Positions 52,445 through 61,390 of a stretch of 64,000 bases of DNA are shown piece after piece. A model generated the notes under the pieces. That model saw only the letters and a list, made by a program, of their open reading frames with translations, was not told the DNA's origin and did not search any database. A program made the translations under genes and the position numbers. Numbering within the stretch: position 1 is the stretch's first letter; each line of letters begins with the position of its first letter. This DNA comes from Methylobacterium sp. (GTDB lineage: Bacteria > Pseudomonadota > Alphaproteobacteria > Rhizobiales > Beijerinckiaceae): the NCBI RefSeq assembly GCF_019745455.1, contig NZ_JAIETD010000017.1, forward strand, positions 1-64,000, in the 5' to 3' direction.

Positions 52445-54922
52445 TCAGCGCATACGGCTCCAGAGACCCGCCCTTTCCGAGCGGGCCTGCTCCTCGGCGG
52501 CGAGGAGGTCGGAAGGAGCGTTCTCCGCCGCGCGGGCGCCGCCGGCAGCCAGGATGAGCGACGCGAGATCGTCGCCATCGATCCGGCAGCGCAGGCCCTC
52601 GGGCTCGCCGGCCGCTGCGTCGGCGGGAGCGGCGCAGACGACCTCACGGCGGCGAAGGTAGCGGGCGAGCTGGCGTGCCAGTGCTCCCCGTTCGCCCTCG
52701 ACGCCCGCGAGACGGACGACCCGGCCGCGGAAGGCGAGGGTGCCGGTATCTATGACTTCGGGCACGCCGCGCAGATCCGTGGCGGGCGCGGCTGCGACCG
52801 GAGCCGCCGGTGCCGGCTCCGCCTTCGCGGCGGATGGCCGCTTGCGCGCCTTGGCCATCTGCACTGAGGCACGGGCGATGAAATCGCGAAAGATCGCCGC
52901 CGGAATGTCTCCGCCGCTGACCTTGTTCATCGAGCTGTTGTCGTCGTTCCCGACCCAGACCCCGACGACGAGATCCGGCGTCATCCCGACGAACCAGGCG
53001 TCGCGATAGTCCTGGGTCGTTCCGGTTTTGCCACCGACGGGAATGGTGGCGACCCGCGCCGCCTTTCCGGTACCGCCATCCACCACCGCTTGCAGCGAAT
53101 CGAGCATCATCGTCCTGCTCTCGCCGGCGAGAGCGGCTGCGGGCTTCGGATCGGGCCGGAGATAGAGGGGCTGGGGCGCCGCGCCTCGGATCGTATGGAC
53201 GCTGAAACTCTCCACCGCCCCGCCGACGAGCACGCTGGCATAGGCGCGGGTCATCTCGAGCAGCGTGACTTCGGCGGAGCCGAGGGCGAGGCTCGGCACG
53301 TTCGGCAAGTCCGATTGCACCCCGAGGCGACGCGCGGTCTCGATGACCGCCGGGATGCCGACCTCGTCGGCGATCTGGGCGGCGATGATATTGATCGACT
53401 GTGCGAAGGCGCTGCGCAGGGGCACGGCGCCGCGGAAGCGGTTGTTGGAGTTCTGCGGCTCCCAATCGCCGATCTGGATCGGGCGGTCGACGAGAACGGT
53501 CTCGGGCGTGTAGCCCTTCTCGTAGCCGGCCAGATAGACGAAGAGCTTGAACAGCGAGCCGGCCTGGCGCTTGGCCTGGATGGCGCGGTTGAACTGGCTC
53601 TGCTCGTAATCGCGGCCTCCGACCATCGCCAGGATGGCGCCCTCTTTCGACAGCACCACCATCGCCGCCTGGCCCGCCTTCTTCTTCTCGCCCTCGGCAT
53701 CCATGCGGCGTGCGACGACGCCTTCGGCGAGGCTCTGAAGGTCGAGATTGAGGGTGGTGCGGGCGGTGACGTCGCCGCTCGTATCGGCGAGGCGCTTGGC
53801 GTCGGCCGCGACCATGTCGAGGAAGAAGTTGGTGCCGGGCGGCGTCTCGGGCGGGATGCGCAGGGTGACGGTCGTCGCACGGGCCTTGTCGGCCTCGGCC
53901 GTGGTGATGGCGCCGGTCTCCACCATGGTCTGCAGAACGACGTCGGCGCGCTCCTTGGCGCCGCCGAAGTTGCGGGTGGGAGAGAGCTGCGAGGGCGCCC
54001 GCAGCAGGCCGGCGAGCATCGCGGATTCCGGCAAGGTGAGCGAGGGCGCCGACTTGCCGAAATAGCGCTGCGCCGCCGCATCGATCCCGAAGGCGCCAGC
54101 TCCGAAATAGGCGGTGTTGAGGTAGCCGAGCAGGATCTCCCGCTTCGTCATCTGGCTCTCGGCCTTCAGGGCGAGAAAGGCCTCCTGTAGCTTGCGCCGA
54201 AGGGTCTTCTCCTGGCTCAGCGAGGTCAGGCGGACATATTGCTGCGTGATCGTCGAAGCGCCCTCGCGCACGCCGCCGCTGGCGAGATTACGCCAGATTG
54301 CGCGAGCCAATCCACGCGGGTCGACACCCCAATGCGAGTAGAAGCGCCGATCCTCGATGGCGATGATCGCCTGCTCGAGATGCGGCGGCATGTCGGCCTC
54401 GGCGAGCTTGCGCCCCCGGAACACGCCGCGCGTGGCGAAGACCCGGCCGTCATCGGCCTCCACGGTGATCGCCCGGCGTTCGTTCTCGGTGACGATGCCC
54501 CCGAGCGGCGGCAGGGTGGCGAGAACCCAGATGACGAACCCGCCGAGCAGGATGGCAGCCACTCCGCAGACCGCAAGGACGCCGGTGACGAGAGGCCGCC
54601 TCCGACCCCTCGCAGAGGCTTCGCGCGGGGCTGCATCGACGTCGGGCGCTCCCTGAACCGTCTTTGCCATACCGGCGGCCGCCCGGGCCGACGACGCCTT
54701 CCTGGCCAGGGCCGCGAGTTGGGCGCCGGCGTCGCGACCGCCTCTGCCCGCCGCCCTGGCGACGCCGAAGGCAAGGATGCCGAGCTGCTTTCCGAGTGTT
54801 CGGGCGGCAGCCACGGCCTCGCGGGCAGCGACCTTGGTATCGGGTGCGCCGGTCGCCGAGGATGACGGCGCATCGGCTGCGCCGTCCCGTCCTTCCGTCT
54901 CGTCGGGCTTGGATGGCTGCAT
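52445..54922 (-). CDS. Penicillin-binding protein 1A with SNase-like C-terminal domain
   Basis: 825-aa bifunctional peptidoglycan synthase. After a ~120-residue Ala/Arg-rich cytoplasmic tail and one TM (GVLAVCGVAAILLGGFVIWVLATL), the GT51 glycosyltransferase has EDRRFYSHWG and GASTITQQYVR. The transpeptidase has SLFK, SIN and KTGTT motifs. The last ~110 residues (716–825, from DLRGVPEVIDTGTLAFRGRVVRLAGVEG to AAEEQARSERAGLW) resemble a staphylococcal-nuclease/OB fold, with catalytic acidic positions seemingly lost. I moved the start from 55105 to ATG 54922. It is divergent from the isochorismatase-family gene. Confidence 0.9.
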   Translation of the reverse strand: MQPSKPDETEGRDGAADAPSSSATGAPDTKVAAREAVAAARTLGKQLGILAFGVARAAGRGGRDAGAQLAALARKASSARAAAGMAKTVQGAPDVDAAPREASARGRRRPLVTGVLAVCGVAAILLGGFVIWVLATLPPLGGIVTENERRAITVEADDGRVFATRGVFRGRKLAEADMPPHLEQAIIAIEDRRFYSHWGVDPRGLARAIWRNLASGGVREGASTITQQYVRLTSLSQEKTLRRKLQEAFLALKAESQMTKREILLGYLNTAYFGAGAFGIDAAAQRYFGKSAPSLTLPESAMLAGLLRAPSQLSPTRNFGGAKERADVVLQTMVETGAITTAEADKARATTVTLRIPPETPPGTNFFLDMVAADAKRLADTSGDVTARTTLNLDLQSLAEGVVARRMDAEGEKKKAGQAAMVVLSKEGAILAMVGGRDYEQSQFNRAIQAKRQAGSLFKLFVYLAGYEKGYTPETVLVDRPIQIGDWEPQNSNNRFRGAVPLRSAFAQSINIIAAQIADEVGIPAVIETARRLGVQSDLPNVPSLALGSAEVTLLEMTRAYASVLVGGAVESFSVHTIRGAAPQPLYLRPDPKPAAALAGESRTMMLDSLQAVVDGGTGKAARVATIPVGGKTGTTQDYRDAWFVGMTPDLVVGVWVGNDDNSSMNKVSGGDIPAAIFRDFIARASVQMAKARKRPSAAKAEPAPAAPVAAAPATDLRGVPEVIDTGTLAFRGRVVRLAGVEGERGALARQLARYLRRREVVCAAPADAAAGEPEGLRCRIDGDDLASLILAAGGARAAENAPSDLLAAEEQARSERAGLWSRMR

Positions 54923-55122
54923 CCGATACGATGTCCTGAACGGCAAGCACGCTCGCCGGTGGGCTGATGGCGTCGGAGCGACACTCTTAGCCGCGTTCGG
55001 CCCGGCGAAGCTAGGCTGAAGGGTAGGGCATGCTCGCCGAGATCTCAGCGGATTGTCTTGACCGCATCTTGCCGAGTCCGCTTCTCGGTGCTTGAAAACT
55101 ATCACTCTCGGAGAAGCCAGCC

Positions 55123-55734
55123 ATGAACGCCACGGATACCCTGCCGAAGACGCTGCGCGACGTCTCGGGCCTCAGCCCGGCTCCCGCGACCCTCGCCGGA
55201 TCGGCGCTCGTGATGATCGACCTGCAGAACACCTATCGCGAAGGCGTGATGCGCCTCGACGGCGTCGAGCCCGCGCTCCGCGAGGCGAAAGAACTGCTGC
55301 ACCGTGCCCGTGACGCCGGCATCCCGATCTTTCACATCCAGCACGATACCGGACCCGGCTCGCCCTACGACATCACCGCGCCGATCGGGCGAATCAGCGA
55401 CGAAGTGGCACCTCAGGGTGACGAGCCGGTGATCGTGAAGAACTACCCGAATTCGTTCGTCGGCACCGATCTCCAGGCCCGCCTCGAACAGGCTGGGGTC
55501 AAGTCGCTGATCCTGGCCGGCTTCATGACGCATATGTGCATCAACTCGACGGCGCGCGGCGCCTTCAACCTCGGCTTCAGCCCGACCGTGGTGGCCTCGG
55601 CCACCGCAACCCGCAACCTGCCCGGACCCGACGGCGCGATCGTCCCGGCCTCGGCGCTCCAGGCCGCGAGCCTCGCGACCCTGGGCGATCTCTTCGCGGT
55701 GATCGCGCCACGGGTCGACACGATCGGAGCCTGA
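55123..55734 (+). CDS. Isochorismatase-family cysteine hydrolase
   Basis: 203-aa alpha/beta hydrolase of the nicotinamidase/isochorismatase superfamily. The catalytic triad is visible: Asp33 (LVMIDLQNTY), Lys106 (VIVKNYPNSFVGT) and Cys139 (GFMTHMCINSTARGA). Members hydrolyse amide or vinyl-ether bonds in small molecules; the substrate here is unknown. GGAG precedes ATG 55123. The next gene, poxB, starts 53 nt later on the same strand and may be co-transcribed. Confidence 0.92.
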   Translation: MNATDTLPKTLRDVSGLSPAPATLAGSALVMIDLQNTYREGVMRLDGVEPALREAKELLHRARDAGIPIFHIQHDTGPGSPYDITAPIGRISDEVAPQGDEPVIVKNYPNSFVGTDLQARLEQAGVKSLILAGFMTHMCINSTARGAFNLGFSPTVVASATATRNLPGPDGAIVPASALQAASLATLGDLFAVIAPRVDTIGA

Positions 55735-55787
55735 CGGAACGGGACACCGTTCCGTTCGGTTCGGCTCCCGAGAGCTGGAGCCGAGCC

Positions 55788-57548
55788 ATGACCATCGACA
55801 CCGTCGCCGACCTCGTCGTCGAGACCCTGCAGCAGATGGGCGTCCGGCGAATCTACGGGGTGGTCGGCGACAGCCTCAACGCGCTCACCGAGTCGATCCG
55901 AGCCCGCGGGATCATCGACTGGGTGCCGGTCCGCCACGAGGAAGTCGGCGCCTTCGCGGCCGGGGCCGACAGCCAGGTCACGGGTCGGCTCGCGGTCTGC
56001 GCCGGCTCCTGCGGGCCGGGACACGTCCACCTGATCAACGGGTTGTTCGATTGCCACCGCACCCGCACGCCGGTCCTGGCGATCGCCGCGCATATTCCCT
56101 CGTCCGAGATCGGTTCGGGTTACTTCCAGGAGACCGACCCGAAGGCGTTGTTCGCGCAGTGCAGCCATTATTGCGAGCTCGTCACCGACGCCGCGCAACT
56201 GCCCTTCGTGCTTGAGAACGCCGTTCGCGCCGCGATCGGGCAGGGTGGTGTGTCCGTCGTCATCATTCCCGGCGATGTCGCCCAGCAGGACGCACCCGCC
56301 CGCGCCGTCTCGCCCAATGCCGGGCTCCTGCCGCCGCGCCCGCTGGTGCGGCCCGCCGATGCCGAGCTGAATGCGCTGGCCGAACTCCTCAACGGCTCGT
56401 CGCGGATCACCCTGCTGTGCGGTCGCGGCTGTGCCGGAGCCCGCGCCGATCTCATGGCCCTGGCCGAGGCGCTGAAAAGCCCCATCGTCCATGCGCTCGG
56501 CGGCAAGGACATCCTGGAATACGACAACCCCTACGATGTCGGGATGACGGGCCTGATCGGCTTCTCGTCGGGCTACGCCGCAATGATGGGCTGCGAGACC
56601 CTGCTGATGCTGGGCACTGATTTTCCCTACAAGCAGTTCTACCCGAAGAAGGCCAAGGTCGCGCAGGTGGATCTCAGGCCGCATCAGCTCGGTCGGCGTA
56701 CCCGCCTCGATCTCGGCCTCGTCGGCGATGTCGGCGACACGATCAGGGCGCTTCTCCCAAAGCTCGCTGTCAAATCCGACCGGGCCTGGCTCGATGCGAG
56801 CCTCGAGCACTACGCCAAAGCCCGCGAGGGCCTCGACGATCTCGCCACCGGGGTGCCGGAGAAGGGCTGGTTCGGACGGAAGGCAGGCGAGACCCCAATC
56901 CATCCGCAATACCTCACCAAGGTCCTGAGCGAAGCGGCAACGGAAGACGCGATCTTCACGGCGGATGTCGGCACCCCGACGATCTGGGCCGCGCGCTATC
57001 TCACAATGAATGGTCGGCGACGGCTGATCGGATCCTGGGTGCATGGCTCGATGGCCAATGCGATGGCACAGGGGCTCGGCGCGCAAGCGGCCCAGCCGGG
57101 GCGACAGGTGGTGTCGCTCTCCGGCGATGGCGGCTTCACCATGCTGATGGGCGATCTCCTCACCCTCCGGCAGAAAAACCTGCCGCTCAAGGTGGTGGTG
57201 TTCAACAACGGCACCCTCGGCTTCGTCGAGATGGAGATGAAGGCAGCAGGCTTTCTCGAGACCGGAGTCGCCCTCGACAATCCTGACTTCGCCGCGATGG
57301 CGCGGGCGGCGGGCATCCATGCCATCCGCGTCGAGGACCCGGGCGAACTGGAGAGCGCCGCACGCGACGTCCTCGCGCATGAGGGGCCGGCCCTCCTCGA
57401 CGTCGTGGTGGCTAGGCAGGAGCTCTCGATCCCGCCGAAAGTCGATGGCCAGCAGGTGAAGGGCTTCAGCCTCTACGTGCTTCGCGCGGTGATGAGCGGA
57501 CGGGGCGATTCCGTGCTCGATCTGGCGAAGACGAACCTCATTCGATGA
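55788..57548 (+). CDS. poxB: Pyruvate dehydrogenase (quinone), TPP/FAD-dependent
   Basis: 586-aa thiamine-diphosphate enzyme. N-terminal TPP-pyrimidine domain with RHEEVGAFAAGADSQVTGRLAVCAGSCGPGHVHLINGL, a central FAD/regulatory domain, and a C-terminal TPP site SGDGGFTMLMGDLLTLRQKNLPLKVVVFNN. This layout, with GVVGDSLNALTES near the start, matches PoxB, which oxidises pyruvate to acetate and CO2 and passes electrons to quinone at the membrane. I moved the start to ATG 55788 (GGAG upstream). Nearby lutABC makes pyruvate from lactate, so the two could work in sequence. Confidence 0.9.
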   Translation: MTIDTVADLVVETLQQMGVRRIYGVVGDSLNALTESIRARGIIDWVPVRHEEVGAFAAGADSQVTGRLAVCAGSCGPGHVHLINGLFDCHRTRTPVLAIAAHIPSSEIGSGYFQETDPKALFAQCSHYCELVTDAAQLPFVLENAVRAAIGQGGVSVVIIPGDVAQQDAPARAVSPNAGLLPPRPLVRPADAELNALAELLNGSSRITLLCGRGCAGARADLMALAEALKSPIVHALGGKDILEYDNPYDVGMTGLIGFSSGYAAMMGCETLLMLGTDFPYKQFYPKKAKVAQVDLRPHQLGRRTRLDLGLVGDVGDTIRALLPKLAVKSDRAWLDASLEHYAKAREGLDDLATGVPEKGWFGRKAGETPIHPQYLTKVLSEAATEDAIFTADVGTPTIWAARYLTMNGRRRLIGSWVHGSMANAMAQGLGAQAAQPGRQVVSLSGDGGFTMLMGDLLTLRQKNLPLKVVVFNNGTLGFVEMEMKAAGFLETGVALDNPDFAAMARAAGIHAIRVEDPGELESAARDVLAHEGPALLDVVVARQELSIPPKVDGQQVKGFSLYVLRAVMSGRGDSVLDLAKTNLIR

Positions 57549-57584
57549 CACCTTCCAGCGCGGCGGGCGCTACGTCGTCGGCCG

Positions 57585-57612
57585 TTGACGATCGTACCAT
57601 ATGCGGTACAAA
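57585..57612 (+). promoter_or_regulatory. Promoter and operator of the toxin–antitoxin pair
   Basis: TTGACG (57585–57590) and TACAAA (57607–57612) are separated by 16 nt. Between and overlapping them is an inverted repeat GTACC–ATATGC–GGTAC (57594–57609), a plausible operator for the HTH antitoxin. Transcription would start just before the GTG of the toxin. Confidence 0.5.
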
Positions 57613-57635
57613 TCGATCGATGCTCAGGAGTCAGC

Positions 57636-57974
57636 GTGTTTTCCGTCAGGTTCTTTCGCACCACCAGCGGCAACGAGCCGGTGCGGGATTGGTTGAAAGG
57701 ACTCGCACCGGAAGAGCGCCGTGTGATCGGCTTCGATTTGCGTACGGTCGAACGCGGCTTTCCCATCGGCATGCCGCTCTGCCGTCCTATGGGAAACGGT
57801 ATCTATGAAGTCAGGTCGAGCCTGCCATCGAAGAACGAAGCCCGGGTTCTATTCTTTCAGGACGGCAGCGAGTTGATCGTCGTGGCCGGCTTTATCAAGA
57901 AGTCGCAGAAGACGCCCGCCAGCGAGCTGTCTCTCGCATTGTCACGCAAGCGTTCGTTCCAAATCGGACGATAA
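57636..57974 (+). CDS. HigB/Gp49-like (RelE superfamily) toxin
   Basis: 112-aa protein of the phage Gp49-like/HigB group: FFRTTSGNEPVRDWLKGLAPEERRVIGFDLRTVE, then MGNGIYEVRSSLP and ARVLFFQDGSELIVVAGFIKKSQKTPASEL, the conserved strand and basic patch of RelE-fold mRNA interferases. The true start is GTG 57636 with AGGAG upstream; the track start (57585) overlaps the promoter. An HTH antitoxin follows after 18 nt. Confidence 0.87.
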   Translation: MFSVRFFRTTSGNEPVRDWLKGLAPEERRVIGFDLRTVERGFPIGMPLCRPMGNGIYEVRSSLPSKNEARVLFFQDGSELIVVAGFIKKSQKTPASELSLALSRKRSFQIGR

Positions 57975-57992
57975 TTCAACAAAGGACGTGTC

Positions 57993-58286
57993 ATGGCTTA
58001 TGAAGCGGGCAATCCACATCGCGGCTCGTCCCTTGAATCATTTCTCATCGAGGATGGCATTCTTGAGGAGGCCGACAATACCTCCATCAAGCGGGTCATC
58101 GCTTGGCAGATCAGGGAGGAGATGGCGAAACGCAAGATGACGAAGACGTCGATGGCTCGTCTGATGGATACGAGCCGCGCCCAACTCGATCGGCTCCTGA
58201 ACCCTGACGATGGCAACGTCACGATCAACACCATCGAGCGGGCGGCGACGGTCATTGGCCGCAAGCTGAAGCTCGAACTCTCATAG
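57993..58286 (+). CDS. XRE-family HTH antitoxin (HigA-like)
   Basis: 97-aa DNA-binding protein. The helix-turn-helix reads EEMAKRKMTKTSMARLMDTSRAQLDRLLNP, followed by NVTINTIERAATVIGRKLKLEL. It sits directly after the Gp49-like toxin, the toxin-first order of HigBA modules. It should neutralise the toxin and repress the promoter at 57585–57612. Confidence 0.88.
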   Translation: MAYEAGNPHRGSSLESFLIEDGILEEADNTSIKRVIAWQIREEMAKRKMTKTSMARLMDTSRAQLDRLLNPDDGNVTINTIERAATVIGRKLKLELS

Positions 58287-58345
58287 CTCACCCGGCACTG
58301 GCAGGTGTAGGGTCCACAAAACACCATGCGACAACGAGAAACGCC

Positions 58346-59089
58346 ATGCGCATCGGACTGTTCGTTCCGTGCTACGTCGATGCCTTCGAGCCGGAGGTCG
58401 GGATCGCCACGCTCGAATTGCTGGAACGCTTCGGCCTCGACGTCGAGTATCCCTTCGACCAGACCTGCTGCGGCCAGCCGATGACCAATACCGGCTGCCA
58501 CGCCGAAGCGGCCGCCACCGAAGCCCTGTTCGTCAGGAACTTCACCGGCTTCGACTATGTCGTGACGCCGTCGGGCTCCTGCGCCCATCAGGTTCGCGAG
58601 CACCTCACCGCGATCCCGCAGACCGAGGAGGTCAAGGCGGTGCGCGAGCGGACCTTCGAGCTCGTCGAGTTCCTGCACGACATCCTCAAGGTCGAGGCCT
58701 TCCCCTGGGCGAAGTTCCCGCACAAGGTCGCCTACCATTCGAACTGCAACGCGCTGCGTGGCATCCATCACGCCAAACCGTCGGAGCTGAACAAGCCGGC
58801 TTATTCGAAGCCTCTCGATCTCCTTGCCAAGGTGCCGGGCGTCGAGGTGGTCAAGCTCGCCCGGCCTGACGAGTGCTGCGGCTTCGGCGGCACCTTCAGC
58901 GTGTTCGAGCCCGCCGTCTCGGCCAAGATGGGCTACGACAAGGTTGCCGATCAAGCCCAGGCCGGTGCCGATTACGTCGTCTCGGCCGATTCCTCCTGCC
59001 TCATGCACCAGAAGGGCTGCGCCGACCGCGTCGGCGTTCCCCTCAAGTTCATCCACATCGCCCGCATCCTCAACGGAGCCGCCGCATGA
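58346..59089 (+). CDS. lutA: Lactate utilisation protein A (Fe–S oxidoreductase)
   Basis: 247-aa protein with two Cys-rich CCG domains: TCCGQPMTNTGC and later CCGFGGTFSV, separated by SGSCAHQVR. This is the LutA/YkgE subunit of the L-lactate dehydrogenase complex that oxidises lactate to pyruvate. It is joined by ATGA overlap to lutB, and lutC follows, so all three are one operon. The ribosome-binding site (GAGAAA) is weak. Confidence 0.94.
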   Translation: MRIGLFVPCYVDAFEPEVGIATLELLERFGLDVEYPFDQTCCGQPMTNTGCHAEAAATEALFVRNFTGFDYVVTPSGSCAHQVREHLTAIPQTEEVKAVRERTFELVEFLHDILKVEAFPWAKFPHKVAYHSNCNALRGIHHAKPSELNKPAYSKPLDLLAKVPGVEVVKLARPDECCGFGGTFSVFEPAVSAKMGYDKVADQAQAGADYVVSADSSCLMHQKGCADRVGVPLKFIHIARILNGAAA

Positions 59090-60708
59090 GCGCTCAGGAC
59101 GACCTTCGGGTCCAGGACGGCGCCTCGGACCGCGACGGGCTCATCCATCCCGAGATCGCCAAACCCGCCGACGAGAGTGCACGTAGCCAGGACGGGCGCC
59201 GCCTCGACCATGCCGAAGCGACGACGAAGCCACTGAGCGCGGAACCGCAGGCGGCGAGGGCGCGCGAGCCGCAGCCGCGCGGCGCCAAGATCCGCGGCGA
59301 CCGTCCGATCGATCAGGCAGAGGCTGCCGAGCGCTTCCTCGCCGCTCCGCTGCATCAGAAGGCCCACGACGAGCGCCTGTGGGACCTGCGCAAGAAGCGC
59401 GACACCGCCGCCTTCGGCATCCCCGAATGGGAGGAGCTGCGCGAGCTCGCCTCGCAGATCAAGGCGCATACCCTCTCGCGCCTCGACGAGTACCTCGAAC
59501 AATTCGAGGCGCAGGCCAAGGCCAACGGCGTCCATGTCCACTGGGCGGCCGACGGGGCTGCGCATAACCGCATCGTCCACGGCATCCTCAAGGATCACGG
59601 CGCCAGGAGCCTGATCAAGTCGAAGTCCATGCTCACCGAGGAATGCGGTTTTCGCCATTACATGGCGACGACGGGAATCGAGGTGATCGAGACCGATCTC
59701 GGCGAGCGCATCCAGCAGCTCGACAACGAGGAGCCGAGCCACGTCGTGGTGCCGGCGGTCCACAAGACCCGCTTCGATGTCGCCGCGGTCTTCGCCAAGA
59801 CCATGGGCACCGATCCCGAGAACGACGACGCCCGCTATCTCGCAGAGAGCCAGCGCATGCACACGCGCCCGCTCATCCTCGAGGCCGATGCGGGGCTGAC
59901 CGGCTGCAACTTCGCCATCGCCGAGACCGGCACGGTGGTGACCTGCACCAACGAGGGCAATGCCGACCTCTCCGGCAATGTACCGAAGCTCCTGATCCAC
60001 TCGATCGGCATCGAGAAGCTGATCCCCCGCATCGAGCATCTCGGCGTGTTCCTGCGCCTTCTCGCGCGCTCGGCGCTCGGATCGCCGATCACGCAATACA
60101 CCTCGCATTTCCGGAAGCCCCGGCCGGGGACCGAGATGCACATGGTGCTGGTCGATAACGGCCGCTCGGAACGCCTCGGGATGGAGGAGTTCTGGACCTC
60201 GCTCAAATGCATCCGCTGCGGCGCCTGCATGAACACTTGTCCGGTCTACCGGCGCAGCGGGGGCCTCTCCTACGGAGCGACCTATTCCGGCCCGATCGGG
60301 CTGATCATCGATCCGACCTTCAACAAGCGGAAATACTCGACCCTGCCGTTCTCTTCGACGATGAACGGCTCCTGCACCAATGTCTGCCCGGTCAAGATCA
60401 ACATCCACGAGCAGATCTTCGCCTGGCGAAAGGTGCTCGCCGAGGAGCATCAGATCCCGCTCCTGAAGCAGGGAATGATGAAGGCGGCGGGTCAGGTCCT
60501 GAGCCGCCCGGCGGCCTACCGCGCCGCGATCGGAGCGGCGGATTCCGCCTTACGGGCGCTGCCGCGCTTTGCCGTCTACAACCCGCTCAACACCTGGGGG
60601 AAGGGCCGCGAGATGCCCGACGTGCCACGCCAGAGCTTTCACGCCTGGTACAAGCAGAACCGGATGGGCAAGAAGAACGACATGGGCAAGAAGGACGCCC
60701 TTCGTTGA
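59086..60708 (+). CDS. lutB: Lactate utilisation protein B (4Fe-4S), with N-terminal extension
   Basis: 540-aa LutB/YkgF iron–sulfur subunit. The LUD-like core starts near residue 80 (AAERFLAAPLHQKAHDERLWDLRKKRD), includes KSMLTEECGFRHYM and AETGTVVTCTNEGNADL, and ends with two cluster motifs CIRCGACMNTCPVY and CTNVCPVKI. The first ~75 residues are charged, Ala/Glu/Arg-rich and absent from the usual ~475-aa protein. The ATG overlaps the lutA stop; an internal start is possible, but the coupled one is preferred. Confidence 0.93.
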   Translation: MSAQDDLRVQDGASDRDGLIHPEIAKPADESARSQDGRRLDHAEATTKPLSAEPQAARAREPQPRGAKIRGDRPIDQAEAAERFLAAPLHQKAHDERLWDLRKKRDTAAFGIPEWEELRELASQIKAHTLSRLDEYLEQFEAQAKANGVHVHWAADGAAHNRIVHGILKDHGARSLIKSKSMLTEECGFRHYMATTGIEVIETDLGERIQQLDNEEPSHVVVPAVHKTRFDVAAVFAKTMGTDPENDDARYLAESQRMHTRPLILEADAGLTGCNFAIAETGTVVTCTNEGNADLSGNVPKLLIHSIGIEKLIPRIEHLGVFLRLLARSALGSPITQYTSHFRKPRPGTEMHMVLVDNGRSERLGMEEFWTSLKCIRCGACMNTCPVYRRSGGLSYGATYSGPIGLIIDPTFNKRKYSTLPFSSTMNGSCTNVCPVKINIHEQIFAWRKVLAEEHQIPLLKQGMMKAAGQVLSRPAAYRAAIGAADSALRALPRFAVYNPLNTWGKGREMPDVPRQSFHAWYKQNRMGKKNDMGKKDALR

Positions 60709-61310
60709 GCGCCCGCGAGACCACCCTTGCCACGATCCGGAAGAATCGCCCGGCAGGCGACCATCCGCTGCCGGAGATTCCGCTTTTCGCTCCTCTCGTC
60801 GGCGACGACCTCGTGGCCGAGTTCGGCGAGCGCCTCAAGCGGATGGGCGGGCGGGTCGCCGATGTCGTCCCCGGCGAGGACCCGTTCGCCTCGGTCCGCG
60901 AGCGGTTGGAGACGGCCAAGGTGATCGCCTCGACCGTGCCGGAGATCACCGGCAACCGCGACCTGGCGCGGGTGGCCCTGCCTAGGGACCTCGCCGATGT
61001 CGATGTCGCCGTCGTGCGGGCCGTGTTCGGTGTCGCCGAGACAGGGTCGGTGCTGTTCACTCAAGAGCAGTTGCAGGTGAACTCGGTCGCCTATCTCGCC
61101 CAGCACCTCGTGGTGTTGCTCGATCCGGCCGACATCCTCGACACAATCCAGACCGCCTACCGCCGCCCGGATTTTGCCCAGGCCAGCTATGCCGTGCTCC
61201 ATACGGGCCCTTCGGCCACGGCGGACATCGAGGGCGTGCTGATCCACGGCGCTCAAGGCGTGCGATCGCTCACCGTCATCCTGCTGCCGCGGAACTCAGC
61301 CGAGCAATGA
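60705..61310 (+). CDS. lutC: Lactate utilisation protein C (LUD domain)
   Basis: 201-aa LutC/YkgG subunit. Landmarks: GVAETGSVLF, YLAQHLVVLLDPADIL and GPSATADIEGVLIHGAQGVRSLTVIL. It starts with TTG at 60705, overlapping the lutB stop (TTGA), so expression depends on coupling. No other start gives a family-like N-terminus. Completes lutABC. Confidence 0.92.
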   Translation: MSARETTLATIRKNRPAGDHPLPEIPLFAPLVGDDLVAEFGERLKRMGGRVADVVPGEDPFASVRERLETAKVIASTVPEITGNRDLARVALPRDLADVDVAVVRAVFGVAETGSVLFTQEQLQVNSVAYLAQHLVVLLDPADILDTIQTAYRRPDFAQASYAVLHTGPSATADIEGVLIHGAQGVRSLTVILLPRNSAEQ

Positions 61311-61390
61311 CGCCTTTGCACGGCTGAGGCTCGGTCCTTGCTTCGTTCGGCAGGACTAGGCGCGCGGGATCATCGAAGGGGACGGGGTGG

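Noticed and set aside
55443-57551. 702-aa minus-strand ORF
   Set aside because: Antisense to poxB.
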